From Vibrio agarilyticus (lineage in GTDB: Bacteria; Pseudomonadota; Gammaproteobacteria; Enterobacterales; Vibrionaceae): DNA of 64,000 nucleotides. Below, in pieces: positions 41,131 to 51,413 of this stretch. A program made the position numbers and the translations under genes. Numbering within the stretch: the first letter of the stretch is position 1; each line of letters starts with the position of its first letter. The notes under the pieces were generated by a model. It was not told the origin of the DNA, did no database searches, and saw only the letters and a list, made by a program, of their open reading frames with translations. The DNA lies in contig NZ_JABAIK010000010.1 in the NCBI RefSeq assembly GCF_012641465.1, positions 1 to 64,000 on the forward strand, given 5' to 3'.

Positions 41131-41136
41131 CTCGAG

Positions 41137-41489
41137 GGGTCCCCCTCATCGATAGGTGATACACGGCTTTATAAGGTGACAGCCCCTAATGGGGTGGCAG
41201 TGAAAACACAACGACCAGCACTGGAGCGCTATTTTTGCGTCAGTCGGTCAAACTCGCTTAAAACGAGCAACCGCAAAGTGATGTGACAAACCATTTGCGC
41301 CTTGCAAGGAGAATGCGCCATTGCCGTTTTAAGCACTCGTCGGTTTACCGTTCTGGCAGTCAAGTTCGGAGAATGACGAGCAAAGTGATAAGCCCAGCTT
41401 TGAACTTTACCAATAAAAAAGTGCCAAAAAGAGCACCTGTTTTATGTTCGCTGCCAATTAAGTTATTGACCAAATTTTGGATTAAAGAC
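41137..41489 (+). promoter_or_regulatory. long structured 5' leader of aphA
   Basis: About 353 nt lie between the predicted start (about 41137) and the aphA ATG. Hairpins seen: GAGGG-GTCC-CCCTC (41135-41148), CCCC-TAAT-GGGG (41183-41194), CAGTG/CACTG (41198-41222), and a nested stem of TTTGC/GCAAA, GGT/ACC and CTCG-CTTAAAA-CGAG (41234-41277). Quorum-sensing Qrr sRNAs are known to activate aphA through its leader. I did not identify the pairing site. The rest of 40891-41101 is AT-rich promoter-proximal sequence without a gene. Confidence 0.55.
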
Positions 41490-42029
41490 ATGTCACTACC
41501 ACACGTAATTTTAACGGTACTTAGCACTCGCGATGCGACCGGCTACGACATAACCAAAGAGTTCTCTGCCAGTATTGGCTATTTTTGGAAAGCGAGCCAT
41601 CAGCAAGTTTACCGCGAGCTCAATAAAATGGCGGAAAATGCACTGGTAACTTGTGTGTTAGAGCCACAAGAGGGCAAACCGGATCGTAAGGTTTATTCCA
41701 TCACTGACGCTGGCCGTAGCGCATTGGGTGAATGGTTTGAACAGCCAACAGCCCACCCAACGGTGCGTGACGAATTCTCTGCGAAGTTGATGGCGTGCGC
41801 AGTACTCCCGAGTACGCCGTTTCATGACCAACTGGCCGACTTGATTGTGGAATCGCGTAAGCTCGTCGCACACTATAAAGAGATTGAAGCAGAGTATTAC
41901 CCCAATCCAAGCAGCCTGAACAAACAAGCGCGCCTGGAGAGACTCACTCTGCGCCGTAACCTCGCTATGCGTCAGGCATGGGTTGAGTGGGCCGAAGAGG
42001 TTGTGAGCGAACTTAATCAAATGCGCTAG
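41490..42029 (+). CDS. aphA: virulence and quorum-sensing regulator AphA (PadR family)
   Basis: 179 aa, matching V. cholerae AphA in length. It is the low-cell-density master regulator in Vibrio, and with AphB activates tcpPH in V. cholerae. The winged helix is SLPHVILTVLSTRDATGYDIT and FWKASHQQVYRELNKM; the wing LEPQEGKPDRKVYSIT precedes the helical dimer domain. The frame is open for 69 more codons upstream (to 41283), but homology, the known start and the leader fix ATG 41490. Between ppc and metF, where E. coli has no such gene. Confidence 0.97.
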   Translation: MSLPHVILTVLSTRDATGYDITKEFSASIGYFWKASHQQVYRELNKMAENALVTCVLEPQEGKPDRKVYSITDAGRSALGEWFEQPTAHPTVRDEFSAKLMACAVLPSTPFHDQLADLIVESRKLVAHYKEIEAEYYPNPSSLNKQARLERLTLRRNLAMRQAWVEWAEEVVSELNQMR

Positions 42030-42078
42030 CGCCCAGCGCGTGCGAAAATCACGCGCTTGAAACTGCGCAACCTTGATC

Positions 42079-42113
42079 AAAAAAGGTCTGGTTTTATTAC
42101 CAGACCTTTTTGT
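42079..42113. terminator. bidirectional intrinsic terminator, aphA / metF
   Basis: AAAAAAGGTCTGG-TTTTATTA-CCAGACCTTTTTG has a perfect 9-bp stem plus A and T runs on both sides, ending convergent aphA and metF. Confidence 0.93.
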
Positions 42114-42121
42114 TTTCAATC

Positions 42122-43135
<1,014 letters not shown>

Positions 43136-43204
43136 TTATTTTCAAGTTGATAATGAAAGAGATTCAACAAACCCTAATATGTTGCTTTCTTTTTGCTGAG
43201 GGCA

Positions 43205-43239
43205 ATGGCGTCATCTCGCGCGAAGCCAGATAACGCCAT
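43205..43239 (-). terminator. hairpin after metL
   Basis: On the minus strand ATGGCGT-T-ATCT and AGAT-G-ACGCCAT pair around an 11-nt loop, 20 nt past the metL stop. No clear U-run follows, so it may be a processing or rho-associated end rather than a classical terminator. Confidence 0.5.
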
Positions 43240-43258
43240 ATCGTTGTATTAAAAGGTT

Positions 43259-45679
43259 TTAACTGCGACTTAATCGCGCACCAATTCGATTTAGATCAGA
43301 TAAAATCGCGCCTGCGGTCACCACACGACCCGCCCCCGGCCCGCGGATCACCAACGGATTTTCTTTATACCAGCGGCTTTCAACTGCAAAAATGTTATCG
43401 CACGGCAGTAAGTTGGCGAGCGCATGATGAGGTGAGAGCGCCTCAATTCCCACTGTCGCACTGCCGGATTTGTCGAGACGCGCGACATAACGCAGCACCA
43501 AACCGCGTTTTTTGGCATGTTCGAGCCGTTCTTGCAGCGCCTGACTGAGCTGCGAGGCATTATCGAAGAAATCATCGAGCGACAAGGCGCTCAATGCCTC
43601 AGGCACCAAGGACTCGATTTTGACCTGATGAGGTTCAAGCTTTAGCCCCGCTTCGCGGGCCAAAATCACCAGCTTACGCATCACATCGGAGCCATCAAGA
43701 TCATTACGCGGATCCGGCTCGGTCAGTCCTTGCTGCCACGCCAAATCAATCAATTCATGAAACGGTACTTGACCATCAAACTGCTGAAACAGCCAGGATA
43801 ACGTGCCGGAGAAAATGCCTGAAATGGCCACCACCTCATCGCCACTTTGACGCAAATCGCGCAACGTATGGTTGATTGGCAATCCTGCGCCCACCGTCGC
43901 ATTATAGAGCCACTCCCCACCGACTTTGGCAAAGGCAGACTGCACTCGCTCATATTGCTGTGAGCTGGCTGAACCTGCGATTTTATTGGCCGAAATTAAG
44001 TGCATGCCTAAGTCGGCAATCGTGACATAGTGATCGGTGAGCGTTTTGCTTGCGGTAAGATCAAGCACCACGGTTTCATCAAACTCGTCCAAACTGGCCA
44101 ATGTATCAAGCCAGCGGTAACCCTCTTTATTTTGGCTTTGCCGCTCAAATTGACTCGCGACCACTTTAGGGTCGATACCCGAAGGATCAAACCAGCGCTT
44201 TTCGCTATCAACCACCATCACCAGCTCAAACGCCAAACCGTGGCGCTTTTCCAGCTCGGCTTTTTGCTCATCAAACAGCGTTAGCCACGCCGAACCAATA
44301 TTGCCCTTACCACATAGCGCTATCGCAATGCGTTTTTGCGCGCGAAACAGCTGAGTATGCAGCCGTTCCATCAGCGCTGGCAGTGGCGTTTGACGCAAAA
44401 TCGCCACCACACTAAGACCTGAGCCACTAGGGGCAATAAATTCCACCGGCGACGATTTCAACTGCTGATAAAACGCATGGCAGTGGTGCGCATTGTCCGT
44501 CACGCCAGAGCCAACCGCTGCCACCAAACTGTAGCCCTGCTGCAAACGCAGCTCTGCCGTCAAGCCTAGCTCTTGCAAGTAACGGAACACGCCGGCGGCT
44601 AATTCACTGGTGTAGGCCAGTCGCAAACGCGACTGATCAGGATGAGGGTCAAACGCCAATGGTGAGAGCTGAGCACGCTCAAGCAGTGTCAGCACCTCAT
44701 GCTCTTGGCGTGCATAATTCTGCTCAGAGCCAAACGTCAATTGGATCAGTTGCACCTCATCAAGTGAGGTGACAATTTTGGCGCCGCGCCCCGAGGCTAA
44801 AATCCGCTCAATCCGTGTCGAGCCAGATTCTGGCTGAGCCACGCTGCGCAGTCTTAACTCAATCGCGCTTTGCGCCACTGGTTGTAAGGTTCGGTTATGC
44901 AAAACAGGCGCGGCTAAACGGGCTAACTCGCTCGCTTCATCAAGACGCAGTAGTGGTAACAAGCACGCCTCTTCAACCCAATGAGGATCGGCACTGTACA
45001 CGCCAGCAACATCGCCCCAAATGGTGACGCGTTCAACCCCAGCGAGCGCGCCAATCACGGTTGCAGAATAATCCGAGCCATTGCGGCCAAGCAGCACGGT
45101 TTCACCGTTATCACCTTGCGCCATAAAGCCGGTGATCACCAACCGTTTGTTTTGATGATGCTGCAACACACTGTGCAGCAATGGGTAAGAGAGCGCTTGA
45201 TTGACTTGTGGCAGCGTTCCAGCCTGCGCGCGTAAAAACTGACGCGCGTCCTGCGCAACCGCCGCCATGTCACGCTGCGATAACAGCTCGGCAAGCAAAC
45301 GTGCCGACCAAAGTTCACCATGCCCCATCACCGCCGCTTTTTCTGCGTCGCTCAGTGGCGCGGTAAGGCTGGCAAGCGTGCTAAATTCATCGGTGAGCAA
45401 GCCTCGCAGCCGAGTCAATCGTTCACCATCGAGCAGCGATTCCAACAGTTCGAGTTGAAATTGGCGTAACGTCATCAGCGCTTCATGCGCTAAACGGCCA
45501 TCTTTGGTTAAACCGTGCAAAAACGTGATGAGCTGATTGGTGGTTTTTCCCGCAGCTGACACCACCACTAGATCGCCTGGTTTTGAATATTGAGCCAAAA
45601 TTTGCACCGCATGACGGTAACATTCCGGCGTTGCCAGCAAAGAGCCACCAAATTTGTGTAACTGTTTTGGCCGAGGCAT
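43259..45679 (-). CDS. metL: bifunctional aspartate kinase II / homoserine dehydrogenase II
   Basis: 806 aa. The N-terminal aspartokinase has KFGGSLL, LVVVSAAGKTTNQL and GRNGSDYSATVIGAL. A central ACT-like linker is followed by homoserine dehydrogenase with ALCGKGNIGSAWL (NAD binding), LDLTAS, SANKIAGS and LDGSDVMRKLVILAREAG. MetL is repressed by methionine but not feedback-inhibited. The start overlaps the metB stop at 45679 (1 nt), so metBL is a coupled operon as in E. coli. Confidence 0.96.
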   Translation of the reverse strand: MPRPKQLHKFGGSLLATPECYRHAVQILAQYSKPGDLVVVSAAGKTTNQLITFLHGLTKDGRLAHEALMTLRQFQLELLESLLDGERLTRLRGLLTDEFSTLASLTAPLSDAEKAAVMGHGELWSARLLAELLSQRDMAAVAQDARQFLRAQAGTLPQVNQALSYPLLHSVLQHHQNKRLVITGFMAQGDNGETVLLGRNGSDYSATVIGALAGVERVTIWGDVAGVYSADPHWVEEACLLPLLRLDEASELARLAAPVLHNRTLQPVAQSAIELRLRSVAQPESGSTRIERILASGRGAKIVTSLDEVQLIQLTFGSEQNYARQEHEVLTLLERAQLSPLAFDPHPDQSRLRLAYTSELAAGVFRYLQELGLTAELRLQQGYSLVAAVGSGVTDNAHHCHAFYQQLKSSPVEFIAPSGSGLSVVAILRQTPLPALMERLHTQLFRAQKRIAIALCGKGNIGSAWLTLFDEQKAELEKRHGLAFELVMVVDSEKRWFDPSGIDPKVVASQFERQSQNKEGYRWLDTLASLDEFDETVVLDLTASKTLTDHYVTIADLGMHLISANKIAGSASSQQYERVQSAFAKVGGEWLYNATVGAGLPINHTLRDLRQSGDEVVAISGIFSGTLSWLFQQFDGQVPFHELIDLAWQQGLTEPDPRNDLDGSDVMRKLVILAREAGLKLEPHQVKIESLVPEALSALSLDDFFDNASQLSQALQERLEHAKKRGLVLRYVARLDKSGSATVGIEALSPHHALANLLPCDNIFAVESRWYKENPLVIRGPGAGRVVTAGAILSDLNRIGARLSRS

Positions 45680-46845
45680 TAGGCAATCCCCTCAACTTGA
45701 TGAAACGCATGCGTTAAATCAGCCAGCAGATCGGCGCTGTCTTCAAGACCAATCGACAGCCTTACCAATTGATTACTCACCCCAGCCTTCGCTAAGGCCT
45801 CTTCACCCATAGCGCGGTGAGTCATTGAGGCAGGATGACAAATCAGACTTTCGACGCCGCCGAGTGATTCTGCCAAAGAAAAGAGCGTCAAGTGATTCAC
45901 GAATGCTTTTAGCGCCTCAAAGCTGCCATTAAATTCAAAACTGAGCATGGCGCCAAACCCTTGCTGCTGGCGCAGAGCAATCTCATGACCTGGGTGGCTT
46001 GGTAAGCTCGGGTGATAAATCGTGCCAACGCGAGGCTGCTGCTCAAGATAGTGCAATATCACATTCGCGCTCTCTTCATGGGCGCGCATTCTCGCGCCAA
46101 GAGTGCGTAGGCCGCGCAAGGTTAAATAGCTATCAAAAGGAGTGCCCGTCGCGCCAAGACAGTTGCCCCACCACGCTAGGCTCTCATGATGTTGCGGATC
46201 TTGGCATATCACCACGCCGCCTATCACATCAGAGTGACCATTGAGATATTTGGTGGTGGAATGAATGACAAAATCAGCGCCTAACGCCAGTGGCTGCTGG
46301 TAGATAGGGGTCAAGAAAGTGTTATCAACCGCCACCAAGGCGCCCGCTTCATGAGCCTGACGGCACGCTTTTTCAATATCCACCACGCGCACTAGCGGGT
46401 TTGATGGCGTTTCAAGTAGCACCAATTTCGGTTTTAACGCCAGCGCATCTTGCCACGCGGCTTCATCACTTTGATCGACAAAACGAACCTTAAAATCCCC
46501 TTTTTGCGCTCGGCTATTGAACAGGCGATATGTACCGCCATAGCAATCGTGTGGGGCAACCAGCCAATCATTCGGCGATAAAAACGCACTTGCCCATAAG
46601 TTGATTGCCGAGGTACCACAATTGGTGACTACCGCGCCTGCGCCGCCTTCCAGCTCAGCCAACGCTGACTCCAATAAAGAACGATTAGGATTGCCCGAGC
46701 GGGTGTAATCAAATTGCGGCACTTCGCCAAACTTGGCAAAGCCATAATTGGTCGAAAGGTAAATAGGGGGAACAACGGCTTGATATTGAGTGTCAGATTC
46801 AATGCCGGTTCTAACGGCAATCGTTACTGGCTTGCGAGTGCTCAT
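45679..46845 (-). CDS. metB: cystathionine gamma-synthase
   Basis: About 388 aa. This PLP enzyme joins O-succinylhomoserine and cysteine. HSTTKYLNGHSDVIGG has the PLP lysine; YTRSGNPNR and SLGGVESLICHPASMTH are family signatures. ATG 46845 (MSTRKP) has AAGGAT 6 nt upstream; a GTG at 46872 is in frame but not favoured. First gene of metBL, divergent from metJ with MetJ boxes between. Confidence 0.96.
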   Translation of the reverse strand: MSTRKPVTIAVRTGIESDTQYQAVVPPIYLSTNYGFAKFGEVPQFDYTRSGNPNRSLLESALAELEGGAGAVVTNCGTSAINLWASAFLSPNDWLVAPHDCYGGTYRLFNSRAQKGDFKVRFVDQSDEAAWQDALALKPKLVLLETPSNPLVRVVDIEKACRQAHEAGALVAVDNTFLTPIYQQPLALGADFVIHSTTKYLNGHSDVIGGVVICQDPQHHESLAWWGNCLGATGTPFDSYLTLRGLRTLGARMRAHEESANVILHYLEQQPRVGTIYHPSLPSHPGHEIALRQQQGFGAMLSFEFNGSFEALKAFVNHLTLFSLAESLGGVESLICHPASMTHRAMGEEALAKAGVSNQLVRLSIGLEDSADLLADLTHAFHQVEGIA

Positions 46846-46949
46846 AAGCGTATCCTTCTCATTCGGTGTCACTGTCTGACAACATCATCCTGATGCGCAG
46901 TGCGTTGCCACCCACTTTACCGATTGAAAAACAGGCCGTCAAGAAATCT

Positions 46950-46965
46950 AGACGTCTACATGTCT
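46950..46965. promoter_or_regulatory. MetJ operator between metB and metJ
   Basis: AGACGTCT (46950-46957) is a perfect met box, followed directly by ACATGTCT (46958-46965). The site is about 100 bp upstream of metB and 77 bp before metJ, so both are likely controlled, including metJ autoregulation as in E. coli. Confidence 0.9.
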
Positions 46966-47041
46966 TTGCTTATGGCGGTAAATCCAGCTAAAATTAGCCC
47001 AATTCAATTTCAATTCTTAATCCGTATTTTAAAGGTGCGCA

Positions 47042-47359
47042 ATGGCTGACTGGAATGGCGACTACATTAGTCCGTACGCAGAGCATGGAAAAAAAAGCGA
47101 GCAAGTAAAAAAGATCACCGTATCAATTCCACTCAAGGTGCTAAAAGTGTTGACCGATGAACGTACCCGTCGTCAAATAAATAACCTACGCCATGCAACT
47201 AACAGCGAGCTACTGTGCGAAGCATTTTTGCATGCTTATACGGGGCAACCGCTGCCTACCGACGAAGATCTGCGTAAAGACCGTCCCGACGATATACCAA
47301 CCGAAGCAAAAGCCTTGATGACGGCGATGGGCATTGAGTTTGAAGCGTTCGATGAGTGA
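47042..47359 (+). CDS. metJ: methionine repressor MetJ
   Basis: 105 aa ribbon-helix-helix repressor that uses S-adenosylmethionine as corepressor. The sequence [20 protein letters not shown] is the DNA-contact beta-strand region, and [26 protein letters not shown] the helices; both are nearly identical to E. coli. The C-terminus (GIEFEAFDE) differs in the usual variable part. AAGGTGC precedes the ATG. Confidence 0.98.
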   Translation: MADWNGDYISPYAEHGKKSEQVKKITVSIPLKVLKVLTDERTRRQINNLRHATNSELLCEAFLHAYTGQPLPTDEDLRKDRPDDIPTEAKALMTAMGIEFEAFDE

Positions 47360-47400
47360 CTAATCAACGCCTTTGGCTAACAATGAAATAGCCCAAACGC

Positions 47401-47427
47401 AAAAAAGGATGCCGAAGCATCCTTTTT
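47401..47427. terminator. bidirectional intrinsic terminator, metJ / rpmE
   Basis: AAAAAAGGATGC-CGAA-GCATCCTTTTT: perfect stem, A/T runs on both sides; convergent metJ and rpmE share it. Confidence 0.93.
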
Positions 47428-47442
47428 AACTTTAAGCAAAAA

Positions 47443-47661
47443 TTATTTCTTGCTTGAAAGTGCACCGAAGCGCTTGTTGAAGCGATCAACACGGCCGCCA
47501 GTATCAACGATACGTTGCTTACCAGTGTAGAATGGGTGGCACTTGTCACATACGTCTAGGTGGATTGACTCTTTACCTAGAGTAGAACGGAATTCGAATG
47601 TGTTACCGCAAGAACAAGTTGCAGTTACTGCTTTGTATTCTGGATGGATACCAGTTTTCAT
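47443..47661 (-). CDS. rpmE: 50S ribosomal protein L31, zinc-binding form
   Basis: 72 aa. CSCG and CDKC supply cysteine ligands for zinc, so this is the C+ type (E. coli RpmE), not the zinc-free paralogue that Zur represses. It opens [19 protein letters not shown]. It is opposite metJ, and divergent from priA across about 260 bp. Confidence 0.97.
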   Translation of the reverse strand: MKTGIHPEYKAVTATCSCGNTFEFRSTLGKESIHLDVCDKCHPFYTGKQRIVDTGGRVDRFNKRFGALSSKK

Positions 47662-47919
47662 GGGATTACCTCAATAGTAGGCCGTGTCGCTATACGAATC
47701 GATGCCGCACACCACACGTAATGAATAATAAGATTGTGATACCGTTTAACTTTTCAGCTAAACCCTATCTCAAGGCGGCGAATAATAAAGAATCCCTTAG
47801 CTTGACGCAAGCCATTTGCGCAAAAAACTGATACTTTTTTCGCCACTGCTGCGACACGCTAGCCTTGTGCCTGTGGTTGCGGTTAGACTGTGATTCGTTT
47901 CATTGACCTTACTTTTATT

Positions 47920-50133
47920 ATGCGCCCGACGATTGCTCGCGTGGCACTGCCCGTGCCGCTGGATAAACAGTTTGATTACCTGATCCCAAACGGCTGCTTT
48001 CCAGTGATTGGCGCGCGTGTTTCGGTTCCTTTTGGTCGCCAAACCTTGGTGGGGATCATCACCGCGCTAAGTGCCAAAAGTGAGCTGCAATCACATCAGC
48101 TCAAACCGTTAAAAGCGGTACTTGATGATTCTCCGCTCTGGCCAACGCCCCTGTATGAACTGCTGCAGTGGTGCGCGCGTTTTTACCATTATCCCCTTGG
48201 TGAAACTCTGCATGGCGCGCTACCAAGTGCGCTACGCAAAGGCAAGCCAGCAGACTTTTCCACCCTGCGCGAATGGCAATTGACGGAAGCGGGACGCAAT
48301 CAACTTATGGCGGGCTTTGATAAGCGCGCGGTAAAACAGGCCAAAGTGATGCACCTGCTGGCTAATGGTGCTCTGCCCCATCAAATGCTGCTCGAGCATG
48401 ACATCAGCAGTTCGGTATTAAATGCGCTAAGTGACAAAGGCTGGATTGAAGCACAAGACAAAAAGGCCGCGCCTTGCGATTGGGCAGCAACGCCTGAGGA
48501 CTTAGAAAACGGCGATGACAAACTCAAAATTAACGCCGAGCAAGCGGTGGCGATTGCCACTGTCAATGCCAAGCCTGAATTTGGCTGCTATTTGCTGGAA
48601 GGGGTTACCGGCTCGGGAAAAACCGAAGTCTATCTCAACCTATTAACACCGATTTTAGCCAAAGGGCGCCAAGCGCTGATCTTAGTGCCTGAAATTGGCT
48701 TAACGCCGCAAACCATCAACCGATTTACGCGCCGCTTTAATGTGCCGGTAACGGTAATTCACTCTGGGCTAAACGATACCGAGCGACTGAATGCGTGGCT
48801 CAGTGCGCGCGATAATGCGGCAGGGATTGTGATTGGAACGCGCTCGGCGCTCCTAACGCCATTTGCCAACCTTGGCATCATTATTGTGGATGAAGAGCAC
48901 GACAGCTCCTACAAGCAGCAAGACAGTCTACGTTATCACGCACGCGATGTGGCGGTGATGCGCGCCAACAAAGAGAACATTCCGATTGTGCTGGGCTCTG
49001 CCACCCCTGCGCTGGAAACGCTGCACAACGCACAGACGGGTAAATATCATCATCTGCATTTAACCGCCCGTGCGGGCAATGCGCGTCCAACGACCAACCG
49101 CGTACTGGATATCAAAGGCCTTTATCTTGAAGGTGGACTTTCCGCGCCGCTGATTGCGGAAATGCGCCGCCACTTAACGGCGGGCAATCAAGTGATGCTG
49201 TTTTTAAACCGTCGTGGATTTTCCCCCGCCTTGATGTGCCACGAATGTGGTTGGATTGCCGAATGCAAGCGCTGCGATGCCTATTACACTTTCCACCAGC
49301 ACAGCAGTGAAATGCGCTGTCACCACTGTGGCTCGCAATACCCGATTATTCATCAGTGCCAAGGGTGTGGCTCAACACAATTGGTCACCGTCGGCGTTGG
49401 CACGGAACAGCTAGAGTTGCAACTTGCCTCGCTATTTCCTGAGTACCCCTCGATTCGCATTGACCGTGATAGCACTCGCCGCAAAGGCAGCCTAGAGCAA
49501 GCGCTCGGAGCGATTCGCCAAGGGCAGTATAAAATATTAATCGGCACTCAGATGCTGGCCAAGGGCCACCATTTTCCCGATGTCACACTGGTGGCGCTGC
49601 TCGATGTCGATGGCTCGCTCTACAGCAGTGACTTTCGCGCTCAAGAGCGCCTTGCTCAGTTATTCATTCAAGTTGCTGGTCGCGCAGGGCGCGCCAGTAA
49701 GCCGGGCGAGGTCATTTTGCAGACTCACCATCCTGAGCACACGCTGCTACAAGCCTTGTTAACCAAAGGTTACGATGACTTTGCTCGTGGTGCGCTGATG
49801 GAGCGAAAAATCGCCCAACTGCCGCCGTTTAGCTTTTTGACCCTCATTCGCGCTGAAGCCAATCACAGTGACAGCGCGGAGCAGTTTTTGCGCCAGGTCC
49901 GTGCTACCTTAGAAGCTAACCCACTGTTTGATAACAGCTGTTTAGTGCTTGGGCCGACACCTGCGCCGTTAGCCAAACGGGCGGGCAAGTTTCGCTGGCA
50001 ATTGCTACTTCAAAGCCAAAGTCGCAGTACGCTGCAAAAGCTGCTCGCCAGTGCAAAACCGGCCATTGAACTGCTGCCTCAAGCCAACAAAGTCCGCTGG
50101 GGATTGGATATTGAGCCACAAGATTTAAGTTAA
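47920..50133 (+). CDS. priA: primosomal protein N' (PriA replication-restart helicase)
   Basis: About 737 aa, similar to the 732-aa E. coli protein. The N-terminal fork-binding domain (ARVALPVPLDKQFDYLIP) is followed by a superfamily 2 helicase with Walker A GVTGSGKTEVYL and the DEEH box, and a zinc-binding insert (CHECGWIAECKRCD, CHHCG, CQGCGS) with eight cysteines. ATG 47920 (MRPTIARV) is chosen from homology; a GTG at 47890 is in frame, and neither has a strong RBS. Followed by cytR. Confidence 0.96.
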   Translation: MRPTIARVALPVPLDKQFDYLIPNGCFPVIGARVSVPFGRQTLVGIITALSAKSELQSHQLKPLKAVLDDSPLWPTPLYELLQWCARFYHYPLGETLHGALPSALRKGKPADFSTLREWQLTEAGRNQLMAGFDKRAVKQAKVMHLLANGALPHQMLLEHDISSSVLNALSDKGWIEAQDKKAAPCDWAATPEDLENGDDKLKINAEQAVAIATVNAKPEFGCYLLEGVTGSGKTEVYLNLLTPILAKGRQALILVPEIGLTPQTINRFTRRFNVPVTVIHSGLNDTERLNAWLSARDNAAGIVIGTRSALLTPFANLGIIIVDEEHDSSYKQQDSLRYHARDVAVMRANKENIPIVLGSATPALETLHNAQTGKYHHLHLTARAGNARPTTNRVLDIKGLYLEGGLSAPLIAEMRRHLTAGNQVMLFLNRRGFSPALMCHECGWIAECKRCDAYYTFHQHSSEMRCHHCGSQYPIIHQCQGCGSTQLVTVGVGTEQLELQLASLFPEYPSIRIDRDSTRRKGSLEQALGAIRQGQYKILIGTQMLAKGHHFPDVTLVALLDVDGSLYSSDFRAQERLAQLFIQVAGRAGRASKPGEVILQTHHPEHTLLQALLTKGYDDFARGALMERKIAQLPPFSFLTLIRAEANHSDSAEQFLRQVRATLEANPLFDNSCLVLGPTPAPLAKRAGKFRWQLLLQSQSRSTLQKLLASAKPAIELLPQANKVRWGLDIEPQDLS

Positions 50134-50192
50134 AGCGTGTGATCAGAGCGCGCCAAGATTAAGATAATCATTTTCACAGCATGGCTTCGCAA

Positions 50193-50208
50193 TGTGCAGT
50201 AGATCACG
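50193..50208 (+). promoter_or_regulatory. candidate CRP site upstream of cytR
   Basis: TGTGC-AGTAGA-TCACG differs from TGTGA-N6-TCACA at two positions and lies about 200 bp before cytR. CytR autoregulation with CRP is known in E. coli. A second, weaker TGTGA-N6 half site (50216) lies 23 bp away, not at the roughly 52-bp spacing typical of CytR-responsive tandem sites. Confidence 0.45.
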
Positions 50209-50405
50209 ATAAATATGTGAATTTTGTTAAATAACCCGTAACATTTGTATACGAAATCAATAGACTATTAAAAGCAGTCAAAAAGTAACCAACAATCATT
50301 TAGATGGATGATTGATCGCTAAATTGATTCTCCTTACTGATCGCCAAGGTGGTAACAGTTTGGGTTTCACCACGTTCACATCGGCAACTCAAGAAGGGGA
50401 AGAGT

Positions 50406-51413
50406 ATGGCGACAATGAAAGATGTTGCCCAACTGGCAGGGGTTTCGACGGCAACCGTATCACGGGCGCTGATGAATCCTGAGAAAGTTTCAGCATCGAC
50501 ACGCAAACGCGTTGAGGACGCAGTTTTAGAGGCGGGCTATTCACCCAATTCGCTCGCTCGTAACTTGCGCCGCAACGAGTCAAAAACCATTGTCACTATG
50601 GTCCCAGACATCTGCGATCCGTATTTTAGCGAGATCATTCGCGGCATCGAAGACGCTGCAATGGAAAATGGCTATTTGGTGCTACTTGGCGACGGCGCTC
50701 AGCAAAGCCAACGTGAAAACTCGTTTATTAATTTAGTCTTCACTAAGCAAGCAGATGGCTTATTACTGCTTGGCACCGATATTCCTTTTGATATCAGTAA
50801 ATCTGAGCAGAAAAACCTGCCGCCTATGGTGATGGCGTGTGAGTTTGCACCCGAGCTTGAATTGCCAACGGTCCACATTGATAACCTGACATCGGCGTTT
50901 GAAGCGGTAAACTATCTGACTCAACTAGGGCATAAACGCATTGGTCAAATCTCGGGACCATCGCATGCGCCTTTATGCCAATTTCGTCAGCAAGGCTATC
51001 AGCAAGCGCTGCGCCGCGCGGGCATTACTATGACGCCAAGCTACGCGATTGAAGCCGATTTCAGTTTTGATGGTGGCGCCAATGCCGTGCGAACCCTACT
51101 GACACAGCCTGAGCCGCCCACCGCCATCTTTTGTCATAATGATGCGATGGCCATTGGCGCGATTCAAGAAGCCAAGAAACTTGGGTTTCGCGTGCCTGGG
51201 GATCTCTCCGTCATTGGCTTTGATAATATTCAATTTGCCCAATATTGCGATCCACCATTGACCACCATCGCTCAGCCACGCTATGAAATTGGTCGCCAAG
51301 CGATGCTAATGATGCTTGAGCTGCTCAAAGGCCATGATATTCATTCTGGCTCGCGACTGCTGGACACCAAACTGATGGTGCGCGGCAGCACCGCGCCACC
51401 GCCACTGCGCTAA
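50406..51413 (+). CDS. cytR: nucleoside-responsive repressor CytR (LacI family)
   Basis: About 335 aa. The LacI-type HTH is MKDVAQLAGVSTATVSRALM, with hinge NSLARNLRRNESKTI, and a periplasmic-binding-like effector domain (IVTMVPDICDPYFSEIIRGIEDAA to SVIGFDN). It works with CRP to repress nucleoside uptake and catabolism. In Vibrio it is also known to influence competence. ATG 50406 (MATMKD) has AAGGGGAAGAG upstream. The order priA-cytR-ftsN-hslVU matches E. coli. Confidence 0.94.
   Translation: MATMKDVAQLAGVSTATVSRALMNPEKVSASTRKRVEDAVLEAGYSPNSLARNLRRNESKTIVTMVPDICDPYFSEIIRGIEDAAMENGYLVLLGDGAQQSQRENSFINLVFTKQADGLLLLGTDIPFDISKSEQKNLPPMVMACEFAPELELPTVHIDNLTSAFEAVNYLTQLGHKRIGQISGPSHAPLCQFRQQGYQQALRRAGITMTPSYAIEADFSFDGGANAVRTLLTQPEPPTAIFCHNDAMAIGAIQEAKKLGFRVPGDLSVIGFDNIQFAQYCDPPLTTIAQPRYEIGRQAMLMMLELLKGHDIHSGSRLLDTKLMVRGSTAPPPLR

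Noticed and set aside
41137-41489. Known riboswitch or CsrA-type GGA cluster in the aphA leader
   Set aside because: I could not match the sequence to a c-di-GMP, TPP, SAM, cobalamin or fluoride motif, and GGA occurs about as often as chance would give.
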